Shown here: positions 1 to 9,301 of the stretch, in pieces
Layout: each line of letters opens with the position of its first letter
How positions within the stretch are numbered: the first letter of the stretch is position 1
Assembly: GCF_000021685.1 (NCBI RefSeq)
Contig: NC_011961.1
Coordinates: 853,739-917,738 of the forward strand
Reading direction: 5' to 3'
DNA from: Thermomicrobium roseum DSM 5159
GTDB taxonomy: Bacteria > Chloroflexota > Chloroflexia > Thermomicrobiales > Thermomicrobiaceae
DNA length: 64,000 nucleotides
Notes under the pieces: generated by a model
What the model was told of the DNA's origin: nothing
The model's input: the letters and a program-made list of their open reading frames with translations, nothing else
Databases searched by the model: none
Made by a program: the position numbers and the translations under genes

Positions 1-1358
1 TGACCGTCGCGCGGATGATAGCTGAGGACGAGCAGGTCGTTTCCGTTCTCAGTTCGTGTCTCTAACCAGACGCGGCGTCCCCACAGCCGGTAAACGTGCT
101 CCAGCGTCTTTTCCGCCCATGCCAGATCGAGCTTTCGCCCGTCCCACACGTGCCGCAGGTACAGTTCGCGGTTTCCGTGGTAATCGCCGTCCTCTACCAG
201 GATGACCGGAATCTGGTTCCCACCCAGCTCGCTCGCCAGCCGATCCCGCACCGCCTCCCAGTCCTTGTCGACCACCACGAGCTCCTCACCCCGCCGCTCG
301 TAGAGATACAAGTCCAGCCGTTCGACTAACTCCTCAGTCAAGTAGTTCCGGACCAGTGAGACATCGTTTTCCATTTCCCGAACCATGAAGAGGTACTCGG
401 TTCCGTAGCGTCGTTCGATGTCGCGCAAAATCTCGTACCCCAACGCGTACGGGTTGAGCCGTCTCGCTGTCGGCTGCAAGACGCCAGCATGGAGGCGTGC
501 GAACTCGAGATACTCGTCCGGCGTCAACTCGAGTTCGCGCACGATGCGCGCATGCCAAAAAGTCGCCCACCCCTCGTTCACGACCTTGGTTTGGATCTGG
601 GGCAGAAAATAAAGCATCTCCGCCCGGACGATCGCCACCACGTCCCGTTCCCAGTCCTCCAGGACCGGCGAGTACTCGTGGATGAAGAGCAAGAGATCCC
701 GCACCGGTTCAGCCGGGAGCCGGGTTTCGCGCTGCCGCGTCTCGCGCTCGTCCGCCGCATCGTCGGTCAGCTCACCCAATCGCCAAAGATCCTCGTACGG
801 CGACCTCGATCGCCGTTCCCGCTCCGCCACGCGCCGAACGGGAATCTCCGTCAGACTCGGATCGACGTGCTCCTGGATCGCCAGCACCGCGTCCAGCAAC
901 TGTTCGACCGCCTCCTTGCCGTGGGCGAACTCGTACCGCTCGATCCGCTCAGCGTGCACCGTCGCGATCTCGACCATATCCCGTCGTGTTCGAACGAAGT
1001 ACGCATTGTTGGCGAAGAAGTCGGCATGCGCCATGACATGTGCAGCCACGAGCGTGTTTTGCAGGAGCGTGTTGGTCTCCAAAAGGAAGGCCTGACAGGG
1101 GTGGCTATTGATCACCAACTCGTAGATCTTGCTCAAGCCGTAGTCGTACAGCGTCTTTTGGACTTGATACGCCTTCCCATGTGTCCAATGCGAGAAGCGT
1201 CCTGGCAGCCCGTATGCTCCGATCTCGTACATCACGGTTGCCGGCACGACCTCGAAGTGCACCGGCAGCGGGCGTAACCCCATGCGCTCCCCGATTTCCC
1301 AGATCGCTCCGATCCGGCGCTCCAGTTCGCGAAGTTCGCTCGGTGCCAACTCACGCAC
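1..1358 (-). CDS. spoVR: SpoVR family protein, C-terminus beyond window edge
   Basis: Reading leftward from a GTG at 1358 the frame stays open to the window edge (452 codons). The N-terminus contains the SpoVR-typical stretch around HFEVVPATVMYEIGAYGLPGRFSHWTHGKAYQ. SpoVR (E. coli YcgB) is a cytoplasmic protein of unresolved biochemistry linked to sporulation cortex or stress responses, and usually sits beside yeaH and prkA, as here. The start is set by an AGGAGG about 6 bases upstream and by an 8-base overlap with the end of yeaH, which implies translational coupling. Family members are about 470-510 residues, so only a short C-terminal tail is missing. Confidence 0.93.
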   Translation of the reverse strand, partial: MRELAPSELRELERRIGAIWEIGERMGLRPLPVHFEVVPATVMYEIGAYGLPGRFSHWTHGKAYQVQKTLYDYGLSKIYELVINSHPCQAFLLETNTLLQNTLVAAHVMAHADFFANNAYFVRTRRDMVEIATVHAERIERYEFAHGKEAVEQLLDAVLAIQEHVDPSLTEIPVRRVAERERRSRSPYEDLWRLGELTDDAADERETRQRETRLPAEPVRDLLLFIHEYSPVLEDWERDVVAIVRAEMLYFLPQIQTKVVNEGWATFWHARIVRELELTPDEYLEFARLHAGVLQPTARRLNPYALGYEILRDIERRYGTEYLFMVREMENDVSLVRNYLTEELVERLDLYLYERRGEELVVVDKDWEAVRDRLASELGGNQIPVILVEDGDYHGNRELYLRHVWDGRKLDLAWAEKTLEHVYRLWGRRVWLETRTENGNDLLVLSYHPRDG

Positions 1359-2511
1359 GCGCCACCTCCTGCCCCACCTCGGGACCGAAAAAGCGCCGCA
1401 GCGCCTGGTACACGTCCGCCTTCTCGGTGATCGTGACCGTCACCAGTTTGGGACTACCGATCCGCTGCAACGTATGCATCAGCGTGCTCTGGTAGGTGTA
1501 TCGCCCCTGTCGGATCTCGCCGTATCCGAAGAGGTTCGCGCAGCGCAGGAGCTCCTCAGCCAGTTCGCGGCAACGCTCGTTGTCGGACGGCCAGTTGTCT
1601 CCATCCGAGAAATGGAACGGATAAATGTTCCAACTGTCCGGCGGGTACGACTCGCGGATGAGCTGCAAGGCGAGCTCGTACGCGGTGCTCGCCCGCGTCC
1701 CACCACTCTCGCCCCGCGAGAAGAACTCCTCCTCGCTGACCTCCCGAGCCTCCGCATGATGGGCGATGAACCGGATCTCGACTCGGTCGTACTTCGTTCG
1801 CAAGAAACGCACCATCCAGTAGTAGAACGCGCGCGAGACATACTTCTCGAACGTTCCCATCGAGCCGGAGACATCCATCATGGCGATAACGACCGCGTTC
1901 GACTCTCGCTTGACGTCCCGCTCCCACGTCTTGAACCGTAGGTCCTCGTTCGCGAAGTCTCCGATGCGCGCACGGCCACGCCATGCATTCCGCCGCAAGT
2001 TCTCCCGCAGCGTCCGCCGCTTGTCCAGGTTGGCGAACGGACCATGCCGGCGGATCTCGGTGAAGCGAACCGCCTCCGACTCGAGTTCCCGCAGCCGTTT
2101 TTCCTCCAGGTTGGGCAATTCGAGATCTTCGAAGATGAGTTCGCTCAGCTCCTCGATCGTCAGTTCCGCTTCGTAGTAGTCGATTCCCGGCTGGTCACCC
2201 GCTTGCGGACCGTCTCCCGACCGCTGGCCACCCCCTACCCGGCCCACCACGTCCCCGACGTGCGTCCCACCGCTGCCCTGCCCGACTTGCCGGCCGCTGT
2301 CCGGGTCGAAGCGGAACCGGTACTCCTCGAGCACCCGGATCGGTACCCGGACCACCCGCTTGCCGTCCGAGGTGATGAGCGACTGCTCGCTGACGATGTC
2401 CGCGAGATTCCGCTTGATCGCTTCCTTCACCTTTTCCATGTGTCGCGCTTGGTCGATCGCACCCTTGCGGTGCAACGACCAATCATCGCGCCGGATCGCC
2501 AGCGTGAACAT
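1351..2511 (-). CDS. yeaH: YeaH/DUF444 family VWA-domain protein
   Basis: A 386-residue DUF444 protein. The C-terminal half is a von Willebrand A fold with the metal-ion-dependent adhesion motif DVSGSMG (residues about 210-216). The N-terminal half is charged and Gly-rich, as usual in the family. The function is unknown, but the gene is nearly always co-transcribed with prkA and spoVR, and E. coli yeaH-yeaG are nitrogen-starvation or stationary-phase genes. I prefer ATG 2511 because GGAGG lies 8 bases upstream; a GTG at 2520 would sit inside that ribosome-binding site. It lies 24 bp after prkA and overlaps spoVR by 8 bp. Confidence 0.93.
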   Translation of the reverse strand: MFTLAIRRDDWSLHRKGAIDQARHMEKVKEAIKRNLADIVSEQSLITSDGKRVVRVPIRVLEEYRFRFDPDSGRQVGQGSGGTHVGDVVGRVGGGQRSGDGPQAGDQPGIDYYEAELTIEELSELIFEDLELPNLEEKRLRELESEAVRFTEIRRHGPFANLDKRRTLRENLRRNAWRGRARIGDFANEDLRFKTWERDVKRESNAVVIAMMDVSGSMGTFEKYVSRAFYYWMVRFLRTKYDRVEIRFIAHHAEAREVSEEEFFSRGESGGTRASTAYELALQLIRESYPPDSWNIYPFHFSDGDNWPSDNERCRELAEELLRCANLFGYGEIRQGRYTYQSTLMHTLQRIGSPKLVTVTITEKADVYQALRRFFGPEVGQEVARA

Positions 2512-2535
2512 GATCGCCACCTCCAGATGCTCGCC

Positions 2536-4473
2536 TCAGCGGCTCAAGAGTGCACCGACGTACTTCAAGAGCTCGTTCGCGCAGACCGGACAGTAGCCGT
2601 GATGCTGAACCAGCCGATCGACCACCTCGTTCATCCGTCGCAACTGATCCGGGTCCGGTGTCTTGGTCGAGGTGGTGATCTTGACGACGTCGCGCAAGTC
2701 CGCGAACAGCTTGCGCTCGATCGCTTCCCGCAAACGGTCGTGCGACGTGTAATCGAACGGTTGACCACGCCGCGCCATCGCCGACATCTTGATGAGCAGT
2801 TCCTCCCGGAACTGCCGCTTCTGGCTCTCCGGGATCCCGATCTGCTCCTCGATCGAGCGCATCAGCCGTTCGTCTGGCTCGAGTTCCTCCTCGGTGATCG
2901 GGTCGATCACCTTCGTCCGGTTGACGTAGGCTTCCACGTTGTCGAGATAGTTGTTGAAGAGCGTCCGCGCTTGCTCCTCGAACGAATAGACGAAGGCCCG
3001 CTGCACCTCGCGCTTGGCCCACTCGTCGTACTCCTTGCGCGCCTCCGCGATCAGATTCAGGAGACGCTCGCGCTCCTTCGGAGTGATGCTGGTATGTTGC
3101 TCGAGACCGTCACGGAGGCTCCGCAAGACATCGATCGCGTTGATGCAGCGGGTCCCCTCCCGCACGATCGCCGCCGAGATCCGGTTGATCACATAGCGCG
3201 GCGAAACCCCGTCCATCCCCTCGCGCGTTGCTTCCTCTTGCAACTCTTTCACGTCTTGAGGCGTGTATCCCTCGACCACTTGCCCGTCGTAGAGCTTGAG
3301 CTTCTTCATCAGCGTCATGCCCGCCTTCCGGCTCTCCTCCAGGCGCGAGAGCACGGCGAACGTCGCGGCCGCTTCCAGGGTTCCCGGTGCGATGTGCACG
3401 TCGCGGATTCCGCTCTGCTTCAAAAGTTTCTGGTAGATCTTCACCTCGTCGGACACACGCAAGTTGTACGGTACTTTGACGAGGATGATCCGGTCTTGCA
3501 GTGCTTCGCTCCGCTTGTTCCCCACGAATGCGTTGTATTCGTGCTCATTGGTGTGGCTGATCACCACCTCGTCGGCATAGATCATCGGGAATCGACCGGT
3601 CTTGATGCTCTGCTCCTGCGTCAACGTCAGCAGCACGTAGAGAAAACGCTCGTCGACCTTGAGCATCTCGATGAATTCCACCAGCCCCCGATTCGCGATG
3701 TTGAGTTCCCCATCGAACCGGTAGGCTCGGGGATCCGACTCCGCCCCCACCTCACCGATCGTCGAGAGGTCGATGCTTCCCACCAACTCCGCGATGTCCT
3801 GGCTCTTCGGATCCGACGGCGTAAACGTCCCGATCCCGACGCGATGCTTCTCGGAAAACACGATGCGCACCACCGGAACGTCCTCATGACGCCCGCTGAA
3901 CAGCTGCCCCGGTCGACTCCAGGGATGCTGCTCATCACGCGGCGCCTCCTCCAGGTAATACCGGCACCACGGGCACAGTTCCCCCTCGATGTAGATCCCG
4001 TGCTCGCGGAAAAGTTCGTCGCGCAGTGGCTCCGGTATCAGGTGCAGCGGCTCCTCGTGCATCGGGCAGCCCTTGATCGCGTAGACCGCTCCCCGATCCG
4101 TCCGGGTGTACTGCTCCAAGCCCCGCTTGAGCTTGGCCACGATCGTCGATTTCCCCCCACCCACCGGTCCCATGAGCAGGAGAATCCGCTTGCGAACCTC
4201 CAGCCGCTGCGCCGCTGACCGAAAGTACTCGACGATCTGCTCCAACGGTTTTTCCAGCCCGAAGATCTCGTCCGCAAAGAACCGGTAGCGGACGCGTCCG
4301 TCCGGCAGTTGCTCCACCCCCGCATCCATGATCATGTTGTAGATCCGGGCATGCGCCAGCTGGGCGATCTGTGGATTCGCCAGCACGAGCTCGAAGTAGT
4401 CAGCGAACGTACCTTCCCAATGGAGTCGGGCTTCCTCTGCCCGGAAGGCTTCCAAGCGCTCCAAGAGATCCAT
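2536..4473 (-). CDS. prkA: PrkA serine protein kinase
   Basis: A 645-residue PrkA, the same length as E. coli YeaG (644). It has an N-terminal AAA-like ATPase part with P-loop GPVGGGKST (about residue 109) and a C-terminal kinase-like domain. It is the first gene of the prkA-yeaH-spoVR operon, a stress and starvation signalling unit. The reading frame is open further upstream to 4899, but that extension crosses three perfect inverted repeats and has no family similarity. ATG 4473 gives the normal PrkA N-terminus (MDLLERLEAFRAEE) and is preceded by AAAGGAG and GGAG. The physiological substrate is not known from sequence. Confidence 0.95.
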   Translation of the reverse strand: MDLLERLEAFRAEEARLHWEGTFADYFELVLANPQIAQLAHARIYNMIMDAGVEQLPDGRVRYRFFADEIFGLEKPLEQIVEYFRSAAQRLEVRKRILLLMGPVGGGKSTIVAKLKRGLEQYTRTDRGAVYAIKGCPMHEEPLHLIPEPLRDELFREHGIYIEGELCPWCRYYLEEAPRDEQHPWSRPGQLFSGRHEDVPVVRIVFSEKHRVGIGTFTPSDPKSQDIAELVGSIDLSTIGEVGAESDPRAYRFDGELNIANRGLVEFIEMLKVDERFLYVLLTLTQEQSIKTGRFPMIYADEVVISHTNEHEYNAFVGNKRSEALQDRIILVKVPYNLRVSDEVKIYQKLLKQSGIRDVHIAPGTLEAAATFAVLSRLEESRKAGMTLMKKLKLYDGQVVEGYTPQDVKELQEEATREGMDGVSPRYVINRISAAIVREGTRCINAIDVLRSLRDGLEQHTSITPKERERLLNLIAEARKEYDEWAKREVQRAFVYSFEEQARTLFNNYLDNVEAYVNRTKVIDPITEEELEPDERLMRSIEEQIGIPESQKRQFREELLIKMSAMARRGQPFDYTSHDRLREAIERKLFADLRDVVKITTSTKTPDPDQLRRMNEVVDRLVQHHGYCPVCANELLKYVGALLSR

Positions 4474-4625
4474 GATCGCTCTCCGCTCCTTTCCCGCGTC
4501 GATCGCTGGTCCCGTCAGGTTCTGCATCGTCTGCGCAACACCCCCTTCCGACCGACAGGTCTGGCCCAGGTTCACGCCTGCTGGCACTGCCGCACTTCGC
4601 CTCTGCCTTGGGAAAGGTGAACAGG

Positions 4626-4746
4626 CATTGCCCGCAGGAGGAAACCGGGCAATGGTCGAGCGATCATCGCTCGACAAAAACGTTCGACAGCCGACCCCCA
4701 CGGCCCATGGCCGTCGTAGAAGGACTCGGGATCGGCTGTCGAACGT
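4626..4746. repeat. Three consecutive perfect inverted repeats upstream of prkA
   Basis: Three adjacent palindromes fill this stretch. The arms are CATTGCCCG at 4626-4634 with CGGGCAATG at 4646-4654; GTCGAGCGAT at 4655-4664 with ATCGCTCGAC at 4666-4675 (one-base centre); and a 15-bp arm at 4680-4694 repeated inverted at 4732-4746. Inside the last loop is a further small hairpin, ACGGCC-CAT-GGCCGT (4700-4714). They lie 153-273 bp upstream of the prkA start, so they are either in the operon's 5' leader or in its promoter region. There is no U-tract on either strand that would make them simple terminators. Confidence 0.8.
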
Positions 4747-5280
4747 GCGAGACCTCTGCACTATTGTAAACGTCCGGCGACCCTCCGTGGTTTCGTCGAC
4801 TCTCGTCACCTCGCGCTCAGTGCATTTCGGCCCCCACTCCCCCGTACGTGAGTACCAGCGATGGTCGAGCCACCGCCCCGAGGAGCGCAGCGAGTCCACC
4901 GGAACCAGTCCAACCGGTGACTGGACTCCTTTTGAGCAGCGCGCATTCGGGCAAGCCTTTCCCCGGCACGAGGTCGGTCGCGGTCGCGCCTCTCAGTTCT
5001 TCCCCCTGCATCGAACACAGCGGCGATCAGCTGGACGACCACCACGCCCGAGCGTCCGCAGCGAGCAGCGATGGGCAGCCTCACCAGCATCTCGGCGCTG
5101 GTGCTTTGCCAGTCTTTTCTCCCCGAGCACGGTCGCCGTACGCCTGCCCCGATCACTCCGGCGAACAGCCAGGGCGCAGCCACGATCTGCTCAGGGCATG
5201 CCGCGTGCAGACCCGCACGACGCGAGCGACCCGGCAGCCACCCTGCAACCAGCCGGCCAGCTTTCGGCGACGACCGGTGC
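4747..5280. other. Non-coding spacer between prkA operon and M42 peptidase
   Basis: No convincing gene is seen. Open frames here lack ribosome-binding sites and recognisable products. One interlocked hairpin is present: CACCGG (4897-4902) pairs with CCGGTG (4914-4919), and AGTCCA (4907-4912) pairs with TGGACT (4922-4927), followed by CCTTTTG. The alternative pairings and the short T-run resemble a weak attenuator or terminator on the plus strand, but no gene precedes it. Confidence 0.4.
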
Positions 5281-5309
5281 TTGGGAACGTGTCGCTGGAG
5301 TGCTACGAT
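5281..5309 (+). promoter_or_regulatory. Candidate sigma-70-type promoter for the M42 peptidase
   Basis: TTGGGA at 5281-5286 and TACGAT at 5304-5309 are separated by exactly 17 bases. A start of transcription near 5316 would leave a leader of about 40 bases before the ATG at 5356. The -35 match is 3 of 6 and the -10 match is 5 of 6. Confidence 0.4.
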
Positions 5310-5355
5310 CTCAACGTCGTCGCTCGTCGCGATCGCTCGGAAGGATGGCACCAAA

Positions 5356-6414
5356 ATGGATCTCGACTGGGAACTCCTGCGGAGGCTCTGCGAGGCACCT
5401 GGTATCCCCGGACACGAGGAGCGGATCGCGGGGGTCGTGCGGGCTGCTCTCCAGCCGCTCGTCGATGAGTTCCACGTCGATGCCATGGGCAATCTCATCG
5501 GCAGGCGCCGCGGCCGCAGCGATCGCCGCGTCATGCTCGCTGCCCACATGGACGAAATCGGCTTCCTCGTTCGTCACATCGACGAGCAAGGCTTTCTTCG
5601 TCTCCAATCGGTTGGCGGCTTCGATGCCCGCGTCCTGGTCGCCCAGCGCGTCCACGTGTGGCCCCGCACCGGTGATCCGCTCCTCGGCGCGCTCCAGCTC
5701 GCGACGAAGCCGATCCATCTGCTCGCTCAGGAAGAGCGCAAAGCGCCGACGATGGAGGACCTGTACGTCGATCTCGGATTACCCGCTGACGAGGTACGCG
5801 CTCGCGTCGAGATCGGCGACATGGTCACCCTGGGCCGCGACTTCGCTCGCCTCGGACCGACGGTGCTCAGCAAGGCCCTCGACGATCGTGTCGGGCTGTT
5901 CGTGATGCTGGAATCTCTCCGTCATCTCGAACACCACGAGGCGGATATCGTCGCGGTCGCCACTGTCCAGGAGGAAGTTGGCCTACGCGGCGCTCAGACC
6001 GCAGCGTTCGGGCTCGAACCCCACGTCGGGATCGCGCTGGATGTCACCATCGCCGGTGACGTTCCGGGCATCGACCCCAAGGATCGTGTCACCTCTCTCG
6101 GAGCAGGTGTCGCTCTCAAGGTTTTCGATACGTCCCATCTCCCCAGCCGGCCGCTTCTCCAGCACCTGCGCGAGATCGCCGAGCGGGAGGGTATCCGCTA
6201 CCAGCTCGAAGTCCTCCCGCGTGGGGGTACCGATGCTGGCGCTCTCCAGCGCGCCCGAGCCGGTATTCCGGTCGTCACGCTTTCCATTCCCACCCGTCAC
6301 GTGCACACGGTCAACGAAATGGCGCACATCGAGGACATCGCTGCAGCCGTTCAGCTGCTCACGCGCTACCTCGCCGAAGCGCACGAGCGTTCCTATCACC
6401 CCTACGCATGGTGA
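5356..6414 (+). CDS. M42 family metallopeptidase (glutamyl aminopeptidase type)
   Basis: A 352-residue M42 aminopeptidase, the usual family length. Metal- and catalysis-related motifs are in order: AAHMDEIGF (first His ligand), DDRVG (bridging Asp), QEEVGLRGA (catalytic Glu pair), a later LDVTIAGDVPG segment, and GGTDAGA near the C-terminus. Members are cytoplasmic, often dodecameric, cobalt- or zinc-dependent enzymes that trim peptides after the proteasome or other proteases. The ATG at 5356 is chosen because the product then begins at the family's N-terminus (MDLDWELLRRLCEAPGIPGHE). The upstream in-frame extension to 5071 is not conserved in style. It ends overlapping the next gene's first possible ATG. 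Confidence 0.93.
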   Translation: MDLDWELLRRLCEAPGIPGHEERIAGVVRAALQPLVDEFHVDAMGNLIGRRRGRSDRRVMLAAHMDEIGFLVRHIDEQGFLRLQSVGGFDARVLVAQRVHVWPRTGDPLLGALQLATKPIHLLAQEERKAPTMEDLYVDLGLPADEVRARVEIGDMVTLGRDFARLGPTVLSKALDDRVGLFVMLESLRHLEHHEADIVAVATVQEEVGLRGAQTAAFGLEPHVGIALDVTIAGDVPGIDPKDRVTSLGAGVALKVFDTSHLPSRPLLQHLREIAEREGIRYQLEVLPRGGTDAGALQRARAGIPVVTLSIPTRHVHTVNEMAHIEDIAAAVQLLTRYLAEAHERSYHPYAW

Positions 6415-8111
6415 GACCGCACCGCATCGCTCGGGATGGGTCGATGCAGCGACTACTGGTCTTCGTGTTCGTCTTTAGTCTTCTACAAAGCAGCGGGCTC
6501 GCGACGCTCGCCAGCGCAGGCGAGCCCGCGTTCCATATCGCATCGTTCGTCATCGAGCCGACTGCTCCGCGCGCTGGCGATACCGTCACCGTGCACCTCA
6601 CCGTCGTCGATCCTCGAGATCAACCGGTGACCGGCCTCACAGGGCATACTCAGGTCCGACCGGTGATGAACACGGTCGACGAGGACACCGTCGCCGAAGT
6701 GGCTGGCCTTGCGGAAACTGGGCCCGGCGAATACGTCGTGACTGTCCCGCTCAACACCCCCGGTGAATGGCGGATCGTGGTCACTCTGACCGACGCGGTG
6801 CGGACACTCGAGCAGGCGACCACGATCGTGGTCGCACCGCGACTCGATCCCCCACCCCCCAGTCAGGCCCCCCTGGTGTTCCGCGGCAGTTCCTGGGTCA
6901 CCGCACTGCGCGTCGATCCTGCCACCGGAAGTATCGTGCGTCTCCTCGGCGATTCTGCAGTGACCACCGCCGAGACCACCCTGCTGATCCGACGGGCCAC
7001 GTCACCCCTCGGTCCGATCAGTCGTCTGTTCGGCGGCCAATGGCAACTGGAACTCACCTTCACCGATGCCCGAACCGGGCACGATCTGCGTGTCCCGCTC
7101 GGACCGATCCGCGCTTCTCTGCAACCCGGATCGTCCTCCACTCCAGCGATCGTCGTCGCCACCGCTGGACTCCCCACGCAGCCAGTCGTGATCGTGTACC
7201 GTGCCTGGCGTCTCGGTGAGGGTTGGCAGTCGGAACTCGTGCTCGTCGACACCCGCTCTGGCGATCTCGTCGCCACGACGATCCTGCCGGGAGCACTGCG
7301 CGGGACACAGCTCCTCCCGCGCGTGGCAGCCACACCAGAGGGAACGATCGTCGTGCTCGAGCGTGCTCTCTCCCTCCAGGCGACCGGCGAGGCCCGTGTC
7401 ACCACCCTGGCGACCACCGCTCTGGCCATCCAGGCCACCCGGCGCTGGTCATTCTCGACGACCGGCTCGCCCGACGCTGATTGCTTGGCCAACCCCGCAC
7501 TCGATGGCGGAGTGCTTGGCCGGGTCAGCCCGCGCTGGTTCGCCTGGTGCCGAGATCTCTCCGGAACCTGGCTGGGACTCTGGGACCTTCCTTCAGGAAT
7601 GCTGCTGGCGCGCCTTCCACTCGATCCGACTGCGACCGTGCTGCTTCCCTCTCCCGACGGGAGCGAACTCTTCCTCGTCGAGACCAGACAGCGACGCCTC
7701 CTGGCTCTCGACGCGGAGGTCGGTCGCGTTCGGGAGTCCACACGCTCCCCGCGCGACACGTCCACGCGCTCTCTGCGGGACGAGTTCGCCCGATTTCTGG
7801 CACCGTCCGCTCGTGCTGCCTCCTCCTCCGAGCTGCGCGCCGCGCTCTCACCGGACGGCCGCCTGCTCTACGCAGTGTTCCCAACGATCACCGACGCTGG
7901 GGACGGTCTCTGGGTCTTCGCAACCGCGACGCTCCAGCCGGTCGATCGGCTGCTGCTCGGCTGGCTGGTCCATGGGGTGGTCGTCGCACCGGACGGTACG
8001 CTCGTCGCTGTGACCGATGGTCCCACCGGCGACCGCCTCGTCGTTCTCGACAACGACCAGCCACGGCTCATCGTGACCGTACCCGAGCGCATTACGGAAC
8101 AGTTGAAGTGA
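6408..8111 (+). CDS. Secreted protein with YtkA-like domain and propeller-like C-terminal region
   Basis: A 567-residue exported protein. After a basic start, LLVFVFVFSLLQSSGLATLASAG is a signal peptide. The next part (FHIASFVIEPTAPRAGDTVTVHLTVVDPRDQPVTGL) looks like a YtkA/FixH-type beta domain. The remainder alternates beta-strand blocks such as WVTALRVDPATGSIVRLLGD and ARLPLDPTATVLLPSPDGSELFLVE, suggesting a propeller of WD40/YVTN style. It probably acts at the cell surface, but no substrate can be named. The ATG at 6408 overlaps the stop of the M42 gene; ATG 6444 directly before the signal peptide is an equally plausible start. Neither has a clear Shine-Dalgarno. Confidence 0.75.
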   Translation: MVRPHRIARDGSMQRLLVFVFVFSLLQSSGLATLASAGEPAFHIASFVIEPTAPRAGDTVTVHLTVVDPRDQPVTGLTGHTQVRPVMNTVDEDTVAEVAGLAETGPGEYVVTVPLNTPGEWRIVVTLTDAVRTLEQATTIVVAPRLDPPPPSQAPLVFRGSSWVTALRVDPATGSIVRLLGDSAVTTAETTLLIRRATSPLGPISRLFGGQWQLELTFTDARTGHDLRVPLGPIRASLQPGSSSTPAIVVATAGLPTQPVVIVYRAWRLGEGWQSELVLVDTRSGDLVATTILPGALRGTQLLPRVAATPEGTIVVLERALSLQATGEARVTTLATTALAIQATRRWSFSTTGSPDADCLANPALDGGVLGRVSPRWFAWCRDLSGTWLGLWDLPSGMLLARLPLDPTATVLLPSPDGSELFLVETRQRRLLALDAEVGRVRESTRSPRDTSTRSLRDEFARFLAPSARAASSSELRAALSPDGRLLYAVFPTITDAGDGLWVFATATLQPVDRLLLGWLVHGVVVAPDGTLVAVTDGPTGDRLVVLDNDQPRLIVTVPERITEQLK

Positions 8112-8128
8112 AGCGAGAGGAGCATACG

Positions 8129-9076
8129 ATGGCGAACCTGAGCAAGCGTGAACGTGTCGAAGCTGCCCTACAGGGCGAACTCGTCGATCGCCCACCAGTT
8201 TGTTTCTGGCACCACTTCCGTCCCGAGGGTTCGGGATATCGTCTTGCCGAGCTCACCTATGACTTTTTCATCCGCCGCTTCGATCTCGACATCGCAAAAC
8301 TGATGCCGGATCTGCGCTATCCGTTCCCGCGCCGGACGATTACCACGCCGGACGATTGGTACCTCGTCGACGCGATCGACTTCCGCACGAGTCGCTACGC
8401 CCGCGAATGGGTTCGGGCCGTTCGTCGCCTCCGCGAACTGGCTGGCCCCGAGGTTCCCATCGTCGTTACGGTTTTCAGCCCGCTGACTCAAGTCCTCTAC
8501 TTTGTGGCCGACCATCAGCTGTTTTTGCAGCACGCTGTCGAGCGACCAGCCCTCTTGCACCAGGTTCTGGCCATCATCGCCGAGAACGTGCGGCAGCAGA
8601 TCGAGCTCGTCCTGGCAGCCGGAGCTGATGGCATTTTCTTCGCGCTGCAAGGCTGCTCAGCGACCGTCATGCCGGTCGAGCGCTATCGCGAGTTCGGTCG
8701 ACCCTATGATCTCCTCGCTCTGAGCGGTGCCGCGGACGCCTGGCTGAATATCCTTCACGTGCATGGCGAACGCGATCTCTACTTCGACGAGGTCCTCGAC
8801 TATCCGGTTCGAGTCCTCAGCTGGAGCGACCGCCGTGCTGGACCATCGCTCGCCCAGGCGAGCCAGCGCACCACCAGGTGCCTCATGGGCGGCTGGGACG
8901 AGTTCGGGCCACTCGCTCGCGGCCCTGAGGAAGGCATCCGCGACGAAGCACTCGATGCACTCCGACAGACCAACGGTCGGCGGCTCATCCTCGCCAATGG
9001 CTGCTCGGTTCCCGACGATACCGACGAGCGCTGGCTCGCCGCTGCCCGTCGCATCGTCGACGAGCTCGCTTCCTGA
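8129..9076 (+). CDS. Uroporphyrinogen decarboxylase superfamily protein
   Basis: A 315-residue protein of the URO-D superfamily, which includes HemE and the corrinoid methyltransferases MtaA/MtbA. The N-terminus (SKRERVEAALQGELVDRPPVCFWHHF) and the FFALQGC, LHVHGERD and ILANGCSVPDDT segments fit the non-HemE branch. The HemE heme-precursor motif with MRQAGR is absent, so a haem role is unlikely. The His and Cys residues near the end resemble the zinc-thiol methyltransferase arrangement but not exactly (HVH rather than HxC). The start is supported by GAGAGGAGC upstream and lies 17 bp after the preceding gene, so the two are probably co-transcribed. The actual substrate is unknown. Confidence 0.82.
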   Translation: MANLSKRERVEAALQGELVDRPPVCFWHHFRPEGSGYRLAELTYDFFIRRFDLDIAKLMPDLRYPFPRRTITTPDDWYLVDAIDFRTSRYAREWVRAVRRLRELAGPEVPIVVTVFSPLTQVLYFVADHQLFLQHAVERPALLHQVLAIIAENVRQQIELVLAAGADGIFFALQGCSATVMPVERYREFGRPYDLLALSGAADAWLNILHVHGERDLYFDEVLDYPVRVLSWSDRRAGPSLAQASQRTTRCLMGGWDEFGPLARGPEEGIRDEALDALRQTNGRRLILANGCSVPDDTDERWLAAARRIVDELAS

Positions 9077-9301
9077 TCCCGGTTCATCTCGCCCACCAGC
9101 GGAGCGAGAGCCCAGCCACGCCCACGCTCGGCACAGGAGGTATCCGCGCACCGGACTGCGCCGACATCGTCCGGATCGGTGCTGGGATCGGGTCAACCGC
9201 ACCGCTGAGCGTGGGCTCGCGGTGCGCCGCTGGTCTTCATGCGGCACGTCCTCCGGCTGCCTCGCGAACGCCTCGCGGACAGGAGAAGGGAACCAAGCGT
9301 C

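Noticed and set aside
2044..4218. Very long open frame on the plus strand
   Set aside because: It is antisense to yeaH and prkA; the high GC at third positions of those genes removes stops on the other strand. The product is rich in His/Arg/Leu/Asp without any family match.
4474..4899. N-terminal extension of PrkA
   Set aside because: Crosses the palindrome cluster and adds a segment not found in PrkA; ATG 4473 gives the normal family length.
8129..9076. Haem biosynthesis HemE
   Set aside because: Lacks the MRQAGR substrate motif and is shorter than HemE; fits the wider URO-D superfamily only.
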